From FEB-10 sp963710645 (lineage in GTDB: Bacteria > Acidobacteriota > Thermoanaerobaculia > Thermoanaerobaculales > Sulfomarinibacteraceae), in NCBI GenBank assembly GCA_963710645.1, contig CAVQBD010000009.1, positions 310,001 through 374,000 on the forward strand: DNA of 64,000 nt, read 5' to 3'. Every line of letters starts with the position of its first letter. The stretch's first letter is position 1. Below the pieces are notes generated by a model, which made no database searches, was not told where the DNA came from, and saw only the letters and a list, made by a program, of their open reading frames with translations. Shown here in pieces: positions 15,886 to 25,800 of this stretch. A program made the position numbers and the translations under genes.

Positions 15886-17766
15886 ATGGTGGTTCGCGCG
15901 ACAGGTGTCTTCTTCAACGCCGTGGGGGATTTCTTCCGCGCCTGGCCACGGCTGTTGACCACTGACGTGATCTATAAGGTCATCGCGTTCGTGATCCTGA
16001 CACCGCTGGTGGGCGCTGCCCTCAGGTTCTTCCTCTCCACCTCGGGCTCGGCGGTGGTGGCGGACGAGGACATTCTGTTCTTCATCCTGAGCCCCATCGG
16101 TCTCACCACACTTGTTCTGATCAGTGCCGTCAGCCTCGCCATCGTGGCTTTGGAGCTATCGTGCCTGATGACAATCGGTTTTGGTGAAACGCGGGATCTC
16201 GAGGTGAAGGTGGTCGACGCCCTCTGGTACGGCGCGCGCCATAGCTGGTCTGTGATTCGGCTGACGTTGCGCATCTTTGCTCAGGCGTTGTTGATCGCCC
16301 TGCCCTTCCTGGCCGTGGGTGGGCTGACCTACCTTGTGCTGCTTCGGGAGCACGACATCAACTACTACCTGGCCGAGAAACCGCCGATCTTTCTGTTTTC
16401 AGCAGGGATCATCGTTGCCCTGCTCGGGGTCATGGCGGTGCTGATCATCAAACGGCTGATCAGTTGGGCCTTTGCCCTGCCCCTGGTGCTCCTCGAGGGA
16501 ATGTCGCCGGCGGAGGCCATGACAACCAGCGCGGAACGGGTCCATGGACATCGTTGGATCATCGCGTTCGTTCTGGTGACCTGGAGTGTGGTGGCCTCGC
16601 TGCTGTCAGCGGTGCCCCTGGCCTTGGCCGGATGGGCCGGCGACCGGCTGATCCCCAGGTTCTCCGGTTCCATGCCAGGGACCGTGTGGGCCATGGGAGG
16701 CGTGGTCCTGCTCTGGGCCGTTGTCAACCTGATCGTGACTCTGGTCAACGCGTCCATGCTCGCGCTTCTCATCGTCCGGATGTATGAGAAGCTCGGCGCA
16801 TCATCGGCAGCCCAATTGTCGGGGGTCAAGTCCTCTCGGCGACTGGGACAGGACCAAAGGCGACGACTGTCAACCGCCATGGTGCTGGGTCTACTGGCGG
16901 TGGCCACGGTGCTTGCAGCGGTCGTCGGATACACCCTCATGGGAAGGGTCCAGATGGAGGACGACGTGGTGGTCATCGCCCATCGGGGAGCGGCGGGCAG
17001 CGCACCTGAAAACACCCTCGCTTCGATCGCGCTGGCCCTGGAGCAAGGCGCCGACATCGTCGAGATCGACGTCCAGGAGAGCGCGGACGGCGAGGTCATG
17101 GTCATCCACGACGGCGATCTCATGCGGGTTGGCGGCGACCCCCTCAAAATCTGGGACGGCACCGCCGAAGAGATCCACGCCATCGATGTGGGCAGCTGGT
17201 ACGCTCCCGAGTTCAGCGGCCAGCGCGTCCCCACGCTGGAGGAGGTCCTGCTCATGTGCCGGGGCAAGGCAATGGTTGACATCGAACTCAAGTACTACGG
17301 CCACAACCAACTGCTCGAGGAACGGGTCGCCACCATCGTCGACGAGACCGGGATGCACGACCAGGTGGTCGCCATGTCCCTCAAATCGGAGATCACCGAG
17401 AAAATGAAGCGGCTCCGGCCCGAATGGGAGGTGGGGCTGCTCACCGCCAAAGCGGTTGGGGATCTGACGACCACGGACTTCGACTTCCTAGCGGTTCACG
17501 TGGGCATCGCCACGCCCGATTTCATCCGCCGCGCCCACGACGCCGGCAAAGACGTCTATGTGTGGACGGTGAACGACAGGCTGAATATGTCGCGGATGAT
17601 GAGCCGGGGGGTGGATGGCGTGATCACCGATCATCCGGGGTTGGCGAAAGTGGTCCTCGCGGAACGGGCCGAGATGAGCACCGCCGAGCGCATGCTTGTA
17701 TCCGCCGCCTTCTGGATTGGGCTGGAGCCTAAGGAACCCCCGGCGGAGGTCGATCTGGGTGGATAA
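15886..17766 (+). CDS. Glycerophosphodiester phosphodiesterase with N-terminal membrane domain
   Basis: 626 residues; ATG at 15886 with AGAGGAGGA just upstream. Residues 1-355 contain about eight hydrophobic segments (GlpQ-type N-terminal membrane domain, glycerophosphoryl diester phosphodiesterase membrane family). The catalytic GDPD barrel starts at VVVIAHRGAAGSAPENT, with His-Arg at 366-367 and Glu-Asn at 375-376, then EID at 393-395 and HDGDLMR from 408. The second catalytic His is His 408, as expected. The sequence ends with WTVNDRLNMSRMMSRGVDGVITDHP, the usual barrel-closing motif. It should hydrolyse glycerophosphodiesters to glycerol-3-phosphate and an alcohol at the membrane. Upstream is the divergently read amidohydrolase; downstream is a repeat cluster. 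Confidence 0.9.
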   Translation: MVVRATGVFFNAVGDFFRAWPRLLTTDVIYKVIAFVILTPLVGAALRFFLSTSGSAVVADEDILFFILSPIGLTTLVLISAVSLAIVALELSCLMTIGFGETRDLEVKVVDALWYGARHSWSVIRLTLRIFAQALLIALPFLAVGGLTYLVLLREHDINYYLAEKPPIFLFSAGIIVALLGVMAVLIIKRLISWAFALPLVLLEGMSPAEAMTTSAERVHGHRWIIAFVLVTWSVVASLLSAVPLALAGWAGDRLIPRFSGSMPGTVWAMGGVVLLWAVVNLIVTLVNASMLALLIVRMYEKLGASSAAQLSGVKSSRRLGQDQRRRLSTAMVLGLLAVATVLAAVVGYTLMGRVQMEDDVVVIAHRGAAGSAPENTLASIALALEQGADIVEIDVQESADGEVMVIHDGDLMRVGGDPLKIWDGTAEEIHAIDVGSWYAPEFSGQRVPTLEEVLLMCRGKAMVDIELKYYGHNQLLEERVATIVDETGMHDQVVAMSLKSEITEKMKRLRPEWEVGLLTAKAVGDLTTTDFDFLAVHVGIATPDFIRRAHDAGKDVYVWTVNDRLNMSRMMSRGVDGVITDHPGLAKVVLAERAEMSTAERMLVSAAFWIGLEPKEPPAEVDLGG

Positions 17767-18231
17767 CCCAACGCCGGTGAATCGCTCAATTCGCTGCGCG
17801 AGTTGAGAACAGAAGAAGAGTCGCAGCGCGATTCACGGAGTTCTGCGCAGCGAAGAGCGCAGCCACCTCGGGCACCCAACCGGTGCCAGGGCCGACACTC
17901 TTGACATTATGTGAACCGGTGCCTATGAACCGGTGCCAGGGCCGACACTTCTGAGGCTTGGGCACCGGGGCAAAACGCGTGTCCCTCGAGTCTGAGTGTC
18001 AATAGTGTCGGCCCTGGCACTGTCACGCGCGTCCCGCGGGTGAAAGGGTCAGAAGTGTCGGCCCTGGCACCGTCCCGTCAGGAAGATGGGTGCTGCCTGC
18101 TGCTCACGGCCCGCTGTCCCCCTCCCAACCAATGATCCTGAGGTCTTGAGGTCCTGGGGCCGGGTCCCAAGACCCCAGGACCAGGTGCCGGATGCCGCCG
18201 GCCGGGACCACAGGACCTCTTGTGCCCACGT
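17767..18231. repeat. Repeat island with interleaved inverted repeats
   Basis: The 465-base space between two convergent genes holds four copies of a GGTGCCAGGGCCGACACT motif: direct at 17882-17899 and 17932-17949, inverted at 18004-18020 and 18053-18071. The flanks show that copy 1 pairs with copy 3 (both extend to TTGACA) and copy 2 with copy 4 (both extend to TCTGA), so the two stems interleave. A separate hairpin follows at 18150-18182. No gene is visible. Confidence 0.8.
18150..18182. terminator. Candidate bidirectional terminator hairpin
   Basis: GGTCCTGGGG at 18150-18159 pairs perfectly with CCCCAGGACC at 18173-18182 over a 13-base loop. It lies between the convergent GDPD and histidine phosphatase genes. 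No T-tract is present on either side, so Rho-independent function is uncertain. Confidence 0.4.
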
Positions 18232-18811
18232 CTATCCGCGGTCAAGGTTGAACGATGGAGGAACTCCTGATTCCCTCACAGACAGAATGTGACCGTTCGT
18301 CCAATCCACGACCACCACCGTGCAGGTGGCCACGAATCGATCCAAACCCAGATCCTGGGTCAGGACGCGGATGACCCCGCCGTGGACAAAGAGCAGATGG
18401 CGGCCCGGAGCGAGTTCGTCGACAAAAGAACGGACCCGGCGCCGAAAATCGCGATGGGACTCGCCGCGGGCGATGTCGAAATCGCGGAATTCAAGGAAGA
18501 CCGCCGCAACGGTGGGATCGACGTCGTCGTAGTCGCGGCCCTCCCAAACTCCGAAATCCACCTCGCGCAGTCGCGGTTCCGGCGTGGGTTCGCCCCAGGC
18601 CAAACGCGCGGTAGTCACGGTGCGGTCGAGATCCGAGGACCACACCGAGTCGAATGTATTACCCTCCAGGAAGGGACCGAGCGCCGCCGCTTCACGCGCG
18701 ACCCACATCGGTCAGTGGTGGATTGGATCCACCGGCGATCCGGCGGGCCGCGCTGGCCGTGGTCTGGCCGTGGCGCACCAGCCACAGTTCGAGATGATGG
18801 TTGACGTCCAT
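18232..18811 (-). CDS. Histidine phosphatase (phosphoglycerate mutase-like), frameshifted
   Basis: Reading from an ATG at 18811, the N-terminus ELWLVRHGQTTASAARRIAG carries the RHG motif with the phospho-accepting His. The frame stops at 18692 after NPPLTDVGRA. The rest of the protein continues in another frame as EAAALGPFLEG, VWSSDLDRTVTTARL, LREVDFGVWEGRDYDD and LFVHGGVIRVL, which supplies the second catalytic His. A one-base indel near 18695 joins the parts into about 190 residues, the normal length of the family. The substrate cannot be told; small alpha-ribazole- or phosphosugar-type phosphatases share this length. Its start lies close to that of the divergent oxidoreductase. Confidence 0.75.
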
Positions 18812-18895
18812 GGCGTCGCGCAGTGTAGCGGATCCCCAGCCCCGGGCCTGGAACACTGCTACGCTCTGTCGGCATCCACAACGGAGGTTGAGTCG

Positions 18896-20495
18896 ATGCC
18901 TGAGGTCGGCGTGCTCTACAAACAGTGGGAACCCGAGCGGTGAGTTCGACGCCATCGTCATCGGCTCCGGCATGGGAGGTCTGGCCACAGCGGCGCTGTT
19001 GGCGCAACACGCGGGCCATAGGGTGCTCGTTCTCGAGCGCCACACGGTGGCCGGAGGATTCACACACGTCTTCCGGCGCAAGGGCTACGAGTGGGATGTG
19101 GGCGTCCACTACATCGGCGGAGTGCATCGTCAGGGGAGCTTTCTGAGGACTGTCTTCGATCACATCTCCGGTGGCGAGCTGCGTTGGGAAGACATGGGCG
19201 AAGTTGTGGACACCGTCATCGTCGGCGATCGGCGGGTGGAGTATCTGGCCGGCCGCGAGGCCTGGCGACAGCGGATGCACGAGGAGTTTCCTGAGGACAC
19301 GACCGCCATCGACCGCTATATGGAGCTGGCCGACGAGGTGACCCACAGGACCAGGTCGTTCTTCGCATCCAAGGCCCTCCCATCACTGGCCGCCGCAGTC
19401 GCCGGCCCGTTCATGCGCCGCAGTTTCCTTCGCCTGAGCGATCGGACCCTAGGTGATGTGCTCGACGAACTGACCGAGAACCGAATGCTGAAGGCGGTCC
19501 TCGCCGCTCAATTCGGCGATCACGGCATGCCACCGGGCCAGGCGAGCTTTGCCATCCATGCCATGATCTTCCGTCACTATCTGGGCGGAGGCGCCTACCC
19601 GGTTGGAGGATCGAGTCGGATCGCAGCCACCGTCGCCCCACAGATCGAAGCTGCCGGCGGACAGATCGTCCTCGGCGCAGATGTCGCCACGGTCATGATC
19701 GAGGATAGGCGGGCGGTGGGCGTCGAGCTCGCCGATGGCCGGACCCTCAGAGCGCCCCTTGTCATCAGCGACGCCGGCGTCGCCAACACGGCCATCAAAC
19801 TCCTGCCGGACGGCGCCCCGGGACGGGAGCGGCTGATCGCCACCCTCGGACGGATCGGGCGGTCGGCGTCCCACGTCTGCCTCTACGTCGGGACACGCCA
19901 GACGGCGGAGGAGCTGGGGCTCGAAAAATCGAACCTCTGGGTCTATCCCGACGACGATCAGGACGCCGCCGTAGAGCGCTACCTCGCCGACCCGGACGCC
20001 CCCATCCCACTCGCCTACATCTCCTTCCCGTCGGCAAAGGACCCGGATTTCGAGCGCCGTTTTCCCGGCCGCGCCACCGTCGAGGTGGTGAGCCTGGCGA
20101 ACTATGACTGGTTCGCAGCCTGGGAAGAAAAACCCTGGCAGAAGCGCGGTGAGGACTACAACACACTCAAAGAACGTCTCTCTGATCGTCTGCTGGAGAT
20201 CCTCGTCCAACAGGTGCCACAACTCGACGGCGTCATCGACTACCACGAGCTGTCCACGCCGATCTCCACCCGGCACTTCGCGGATTACGACAAGGGTGAG
20301 ATCTACGGTCTGGAACACTCTCCCGCCAGGTTCCGCGAGTCGGCGTTGCAGCCGCGGACGCCACTCAAGGGCTTTTACCTCACCGGGCAGGACGTCTGTA
20401 CCGCCGGAGTCGCCGGGGCGCTCTTCGGCGCGGTCGTCGCCACATCGGCCATCCTCGGCCGCAATGTGATCAACGAGGTCGTGACCGCTCGATGA
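18896..20495 (+). CDS. Phytoene desaturase/retinol saturase-like FAD oxidoreductase, frameshifted near its start
   Basis: The ATG at 18896 is preceded by GGAGG and a TGCTACGCT extended -10 at 18857-18865. It reads MPEVGVLYKQWEPER and then hits a stop at 18941; the next frame continues EFDAIVIGSGMGGLATAALLA, so one indel near 18940 restores the gene. The total is about 530 residues. The N-terminal GxGxxG dinucleotide-binding motif, LERHTVAGGFTHVFRRKGYEWDVG and GVHYIGG fit COG1233 (CrtI/RetSat), and YLTGQDVCTAGVAGALFGA near the end is the conserved C-terminal FAD-binding motif. Members oxidise or saturate polyenes or retinoids; no carotenoid genes lie nearby, so the substrate is open. An alternative in-frame TTG start has no ribosome site. 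Confidence 0.8.
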
Positions 20496-21031
20496 GATTG
20501 ACGTGCTAATTCTCGGCACGCGCTGCCCGATGGCGCGTCCGTTGGAGGTGCCTGGCATCCCGATCCGTCAAAGCCGACGGACCGATTCGTCCCGTCGGGG
20601 CGGATCGGCGTGCCTGGCATCCTCACGGGGAGCGCGACGATACAGGGGTGCGACGAAGTTCCCATGCCTTCAATGATCGGCCATCGGCCCTGTCAGCCGG
20701 CCCATCTCCCGACCGCGCTCCCCGAGGTTACTCGCGGCCGATGGCCGCGGTGACCAGCCGTCACCTGCGGGTGGCCGTAAGGCCGCTGATCGTTCGTTCG
20801 GGATCGGAAAAGGCCGCCGCACGCGGCCACGGCCACAACCGCTGCCGACGGCAGGTTGCCACCTCCGACATTGTTCGGCCCCGTCTCGAAGTCACAATCC
20901 AGCATCTCGGTTTCGAACAATGTCGGAAGTGGCACGCCCGCCCATCGCGCCCACCCGCTTCTTTCTCCTTACGACAGCGTACAATCCCTCTGCGCGCCCA
21001 CGACGAATGCGGCGCGTAGCGGAGGTCCCCC
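20496..21031. repeat. Repeat island, copy A of a 213-bp direct repeat plus inverted repeat and box
   Basis: 20517-20729 is closely similar (about nine bases in ten) to 21420-21633 on the other side of the next gene. After it comes GGTTACTCGCGGCC...GGTGACCAGCCGTCA, also found near 26285-26320. A 14-bp perfect inverted repeat TCCGACATTGTTCG / CGAACAATGTCGGA sits at 20864-20877 and 20914-20927. The box GGCACGCCCGCCCATCGCGC follows at 20931-20950. Confidence 0.8.
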
Positions 21032-21334
21032 ATGCACGTCATCGCCGACATCTCCATCGTCCCGCTGGGCGTTGGTCTCTCCCTTTCCTCCTTTGTCGCC
21101 GCCTGCGAGAAGGTGCTCGCCGAGGCCGGCCTCGAGCCCAAACTGCACGCCTACGGCACCAACGTGGAGGGCGAGTGGGGCGACGTCTTCGCCGCTCTGG
21201 AGAGATGCCACGAGGTTCTGCACGAGATGGGAGCGCCGCGAGTCTCCACCAACCTTCGTTGCGGCACCCGCACCGACAAAAAACAGACGCGCGAGGACAA
21301 GGTTCGGAGCGTGCAGGAAAAACTGAATCCTTGA
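21032..21334 (+). CDS. MTH1187 family thiamine-binding protein
   Basis: 100 residues, the full length of the family (DUF77/PF01910). The ATG at 21032 has GGAGG 6 bases upstream. It starts MHVIADISIVPLG, has LHAYGTNVEGEWGDVFAAL in the middle and STNLRCGTRTDKK at the end. This is the betaalphabetabetaalphabeta ferredoxin-like fold of cytosolic proteins that bind thiamine or related compounds; some family members sit with ThiW or HMP transport genes, but no thiamine gene is visible here. The gene stands alone and is bracketed by two 213-bp direct repeats, so it might have been inserted or duplicated with them. Confidence 0.88.
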   Translation: MHVIADISIVPLGVGLSLSSFVAACEKVLAEAGLEPKLHAYGTNVEGEWGDVFAALERCHEVLHEMGAPRVSTNLRCGTRTDKKQTREDKVRSVQEKLNP

Positions 21335-21797
21335 CGGGATGTCGTGGGCGTGTGGTGCAGCCGTCCCGGCTGCACTGGAGCGCTCACTTTCATCGACTTT
21401 CCATCGCGCCGATTCTGCTCACGTGCTCCCCGATGGCGCGTCCTTCGGAGGTGCCTGGCATCCCGATCCGTCAAAGCCGACGGACCGATTCGTCTCGTTG
21501 GGGCGGATCGGCGTGCCTGGCATCCTCGCGGGGAGCGCGATGAGAACAGGGGCGCGACGAAGTTTCCATGCCGTCAATGATCGGACATCGGCCCTCTCAG
21601 CGGGCCCGTCTCCCCATCGCGCTCCCCGAGGTTGCCCCCTCTGACGAATTCGGGACTCCTCGCGCTATCATGACCGATCGGCCTCAAACCCAAAATCGTC
21701 AGAGAAGGCACGCCCGCTCATCGCGCCCTCTCGCTGCGGGTGGGTGGGGGTCTTCGTTCTTTGTTCTTCCTTGGATGCAGCAGGCCGGAGGCCTGCG
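21335..21797. repeat. Repeat island, copy B of the 213-bp direct repeat plus half-palindromes
   Basis: Contains a GCAGCCG-GGCTGC hairpin at 21357-21373, copy B of the direct repeat at 21420-21633, the GGCACGCCCGCTCATCGCGC box at 21707-21726, a GGGTGGGTGGGG core at about 21738-21750 with TTTGTTC heptamer remains, and a half-element GCAGGCCGGAGGCCTGCGC followed by TACAA ending at 21803. No gene is visible. Confidence 0.8.
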
Positions 21798-22530
21798 CTA
21801 CAAAGCGCCCAAGACCTCAACGACGGCGTCCAGCCCAGCGTCGAACGCTTGCCGTACCCGCGGATCGCGCAAGCCGCCATACTGCTGATCCTCGGACCGC
21901 GACACACTCACGTTGTCGGTGCAGAACAGGAGGGCGCCCATCTGGAGGCCGAGCCGGGCCCCCACCACCGCGGCGGTGGCGCACTCGGACTCCACTCCCA
22001 GCACCAGACCCGCGCAGTCCTCATAGATCTCCGGGCCCTGGCGATAGCCGGCATCGGTGGTGTAGGTCGAACCCAGGTGAGCCTCGACAGTCCGTGGACC
22101 GCGCCGACTCCCAAGGTCTCGCCGAAAGCAGCGGATCGGAGGCCGCCGGAAAACCGGGTGGGGCGTAATAGTCGGATGTTCCATCACCCCGGACCGCTCC
22201 GGACACCACCAGCAGGTGGCCCACCGCAAGCCGCGGATCCACTCCCCCACAGGCGCCGAAGATAACCACCCGCTCAGCCCCATTGGCCGCGGCCATTTCC
22301 AGCGCGTTGGCCGCAGCCGGACCACCCATTCCCGAGTACATCAGGGTGATTCCGCCCGAAGCAAGCTGATAGACAATCCGGTCGGTGGTCTCGTCCAACT
22401 CGACCTCGACGCCGCCCAGCCGGTCCACGATGGCCGGCAGGAAGGAACGCCGGCCGAAGGGCAACAGGATCACCGACGGGGCGCACCGGAAGCCGGGATT
22501 GTTGGCGTGTTCGAAATTGCGTTGGTTCAT
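21798..22530 (-). CDS. Nucleoside phosphorylase (PNP/UDP family), frameshifted
   Basis: From the ATG at 22530 the frame reads through YSGMGGPAAANALEMAA, RVVIFGACGGVDPRL and SDYYAPPGFPAASDP, the phosphate/ribose-binding half of the PNP-UDP phosphorylase fold. It then loses phase near 22130 and continues in another frame from about TVEAHLGSTYTTDAGYRQGP through GLVLGVESECATAAVVGARL to LGAL at 21798. The ES/ECA segment is the conserved E..C nucleoside-binding step. At least one indel between about 22090 and 22140 is required. The total of about 240 residues is normal for uridine phosphorylase-like enzymes; base specificity cannot be decided. Confidence 0.75.
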
Positions 22531-22552
22531 GGTCGATCAGGATATCAGGGAG

Positions 22553-22665
22553 AATTTTGAATTCTCAGTTTTGAATTCTCAATTCCGAATTCCACCCTCC
22601 CTCCCACTGGCTCTCCGGGCGGGTGGTGGCAATTCAAAATTAAAAATTCAAAACTAAAAATTGAA
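22553..22665. repeat. Heptad array element with inverted arms
   Basis: Left array of six 7-bp units (AATTTTG, AATTCTC, AGTTTTG...) at 22553-22594, GC-rich core containing CCACCC and GGGTGG, right array of five units (AATTCAA, AATTAAA, AACTAAA...) at 22631-22665. The right arm is of the reverse-complement type to the left, so the whole can fold as a long stem with a GC loop. Confidence 0.85.
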
Positions 22666-22697
22666 GATTGCGAAACACGACTTCGACACATTCCTCA

Positions 22698-22761
22698 TTC
22701 TCTCCACCCTCTCCGCCCTCTACACTTTCTACACTCTCTACACCTATCGTCGTGCTACATT
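22698..22761 (+). promoter_or_regulatory. Period-9 array followed by candidate extended -10
   Basis: 22698-22745 is a pyrimidine-rich array with 9-bp spacing (TCTCCACCC, TCTCCGCCC, TCTACACTT, TCTACACTC). TGCTACATT at 22753-22761 fits TGnTAnnnT and lies about 65 bases before the start of the BNR gene, with GGAGG before the ATG. Confidence 0.35.
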
Positions 22762-22827
22762 TGCTCGCTGCGACGACACCACGACCATCGTCGTCAAATT
22801 GAGAATCATGCTCACGGAGGGCATCCC

Positions 22828-25800
22828 ATGAAGAATCTCACGATCGCGATGGCGATCCTGGCCATGGCCAATCTTGTATTCACCGCGGATGAATCAATAG
22901 AAGCCGACGAGGCCACGCCAAGGATGTCCGTCTCCACCTTCAAGGGACTCGAGCTTCGCGGCATCGGGCCGGCCATCAACTCCGGCCGCGTATCGGACTT
23001 CGCGGTCACTCCCGGAAAACGCCACCGGTACTTTGCCGCCGCGGCATCGGGCGGGGTCTGGAAGACCGACAACGCGGGCACGACGTGGACGCCGGTCTTC
23101 GACGACCAGGGTTCCTACTCCATCGGTTGTCTGGCCATGGACCCCGACAACCCGAACGTGGTGTGGGTCGGCAGCGGCGAGAACAACAGCCAGCGGTCGG
23201 TCTCCTTCGGCGACGGTGTCTACAAGACGCTGGACGGCGGCGGCAGCTGGACCAACATGGGGCTGAAGAACTCAGAGCATATCGGGATGATCGCCATCGA
23301 CCCGCGCGACACCGACGTGGTCTACGTTGCCGCCCAGGGCCCTCTGTGGCGTTCCGGCGGCGACCGAGGTCTCTACAAGACCACCGACGGTGGCGGCACC
23401 TGGACCAAGATCCTGGACATCAGCGAGAACACCGGCGTCAGCGAGGTCGTGCTCGATCCGCGCGATCCGGACACGATCTACGCGGCGGCCTACCAGCGTC
23501 GGCGTCATGTGTGGACCCTGATCAACGGCGGACCGGAGTCCGGTATCCACAAGTCCACCGACGGCGGACAGTCCTGGCGCGAAATCACAACGGGCCTTCC
23601 CGAAGAGGATCTCGGCCGGATCGGCCTCGCCGTATCGCCCGCGGATCCGGACGTCGTCTACGCCATCGTCGAGGCCGCCCGCGATGCGGGTGGCGTCTTC
23701 CGGTCGACAGACCGCGGCGAGACCTGGAAGAAACGCTCCGACTACATGTCCTCGAGCCCCCAGTATTACAACGAGCTGGTGGCGGACCCGGCCGACGTGG
23801 ACACGGTCTACTCCCTCGACACCTACCTTCACGTCAGTGTGGATGGCGGCACGACCTTCAAGCAGGTGGGTGAAGACCACAAACACGTGGACAATCACGC
23901 CCTGTGGATCGATCCCGACGACACCGACTACCTGCTGGTGGGATGCGACGGCGGCGTGTACGACAGCTTCGACCGCGGCCGGACCTGGATGTATCGGGAG
24001 AACCTGCCCATCACCCAGTTCTACCGCGTCTCGGTGGATACCTCGGAGCCTTTTTATTACATTTATGGGGGAACTCAAGACAACAACACCCTCGGCGGTC
24101 CTTCGCGGACGCTGCACAGCTCGGGCATCTCCAACGAAGACTGGTTCGTCACAGTTGGTGGCGACGGCTACGAGACTCAGGTGGACCCCACCGACCCGAA
24201 TATTCTCTACAGCCAGAGTCAGTATGGAGGTCTCGTGCGCTACGACCGACGGTCCGGCGAGAGGTTCGACATACAACCCCAGGAGGCTCCCGGAGACGAG
24301 CCCCACCGCTGGAACTGGGATTCGCCGTTGATCATCAGCCCGCACTCTCCCTCGCGGCTCTATTTCGCCTGTCAGATGGTCTTCCGGACCGATGATCGGG
24401 GCGAAAGCTGGCACGCTGTCAGCCCCGACCTGACCCTTGGCATCGACCGCGACACCCTGCCGGTGATGGACCGCATCTGGGGGCCGGACGCAGTGTCGAA
24501 AAATAGGTCCACGTCGGCGTTCGGCAACATCGTGTCGCTCGCAGAATCACCCCTCGTGGAAGACCTGATCTATGTCGGCACCGATGACGGTCTGATCCAG
24601 ATCACCGAGGACGGCGGCCTGAGCTGGCGTCGTGTGGATGGCGTGCGCGGCGTACCCGACCGGACCTACGTCAGCCGGCTCGAGGCCTCGCACACCGACC
24701 CTGACACCGTCTACGCCGCCTTCGACAACCACAAGAATGGCGATTTCAAACCCTACGTATTCAAAAGTTCGGATCGCGGCAGGAGTTGGACCTCCATGGT
24801 CGGCGACCTCCCCGATCGGGAGGTGGTCTACGCACTCACCCAAGATGATGAGAACCCGAAACTCCTTTTCGCCGGCACCGAGTTCGGGCTCTATTTCACC
24901 ACCGACGAGGGTGGGCACTGGATCCCTCTGAAGGGGAGTTTCCCGACCATCCAGGTACGCGATCTCGACATCCACCACGGCCAGAACGACCTGGCGGTGG
25001 CCACCTTCGGCCGGGGCTTTTACATCCTCGACGACTACTCGCCCCTCCGTCGCGCTTCGGAGGACCTCTTCGATCAGGATGCGGTCCTGTTCGACGCGCG
25101 CGACGTACCCTGGTTCGTTGAGACACGCTCGCGCCACATGTCCCGAGGTCACGCCTTCTGGACCGCCCCAAACCCTCCCTTCGGAGCCACCTTCACCTAC
25201 TACCTCCGGGACGGTCTGAAGACCCGTCGTGAACAACGCATCGAAGAGGAGAAGGCGGCGCTCGAGGCCGGTCGCGATCCAGACTTTCCGTCCCTCGAGG
25301 AACTTCGAGCGGAGGAGTTGGAGGATGAGCCCCGAATCGTCCTGACAGTGGCCGACGCAACCGGAGCAGTCGTGCAGAGGGTACCAGCGACGCGCACCAA
25401 GGGCATTCACCGTGCGAGTTGGAATCTGCGGTACCCGGCCGCGGTCCCGATTGATCCCCATCGGACGGAATCATCCCAGGACGACGAGCCGCCCCGCGGC
25501 CCGCTCGCGCTCCCGGGCAGCTATACCGTCACCCTTTCGGCGGAGGTCGACCGGGTCATCACCGAGCTTGCAGGTCCCGTTTCATTCGATGTGTTTGCCC
25601 TCGACCTGTCGTCTTTCGCGGTCGACAATCCCGAAGAGGTGCTCGCGTTCCGTAGGAGCGTTGCCGCCCTTCGGCGGGCCGTGCGTGGCGCCGTGGAAGC
25701 GGCCGAGGAAGCCGCCGATCGCCTCGACCACGTGGAGGCGTCTGTGCTCGCGGCCGAAGCGGTCGACACCGGGATGCTCGCGCGGACCCACGCTCTCCAA

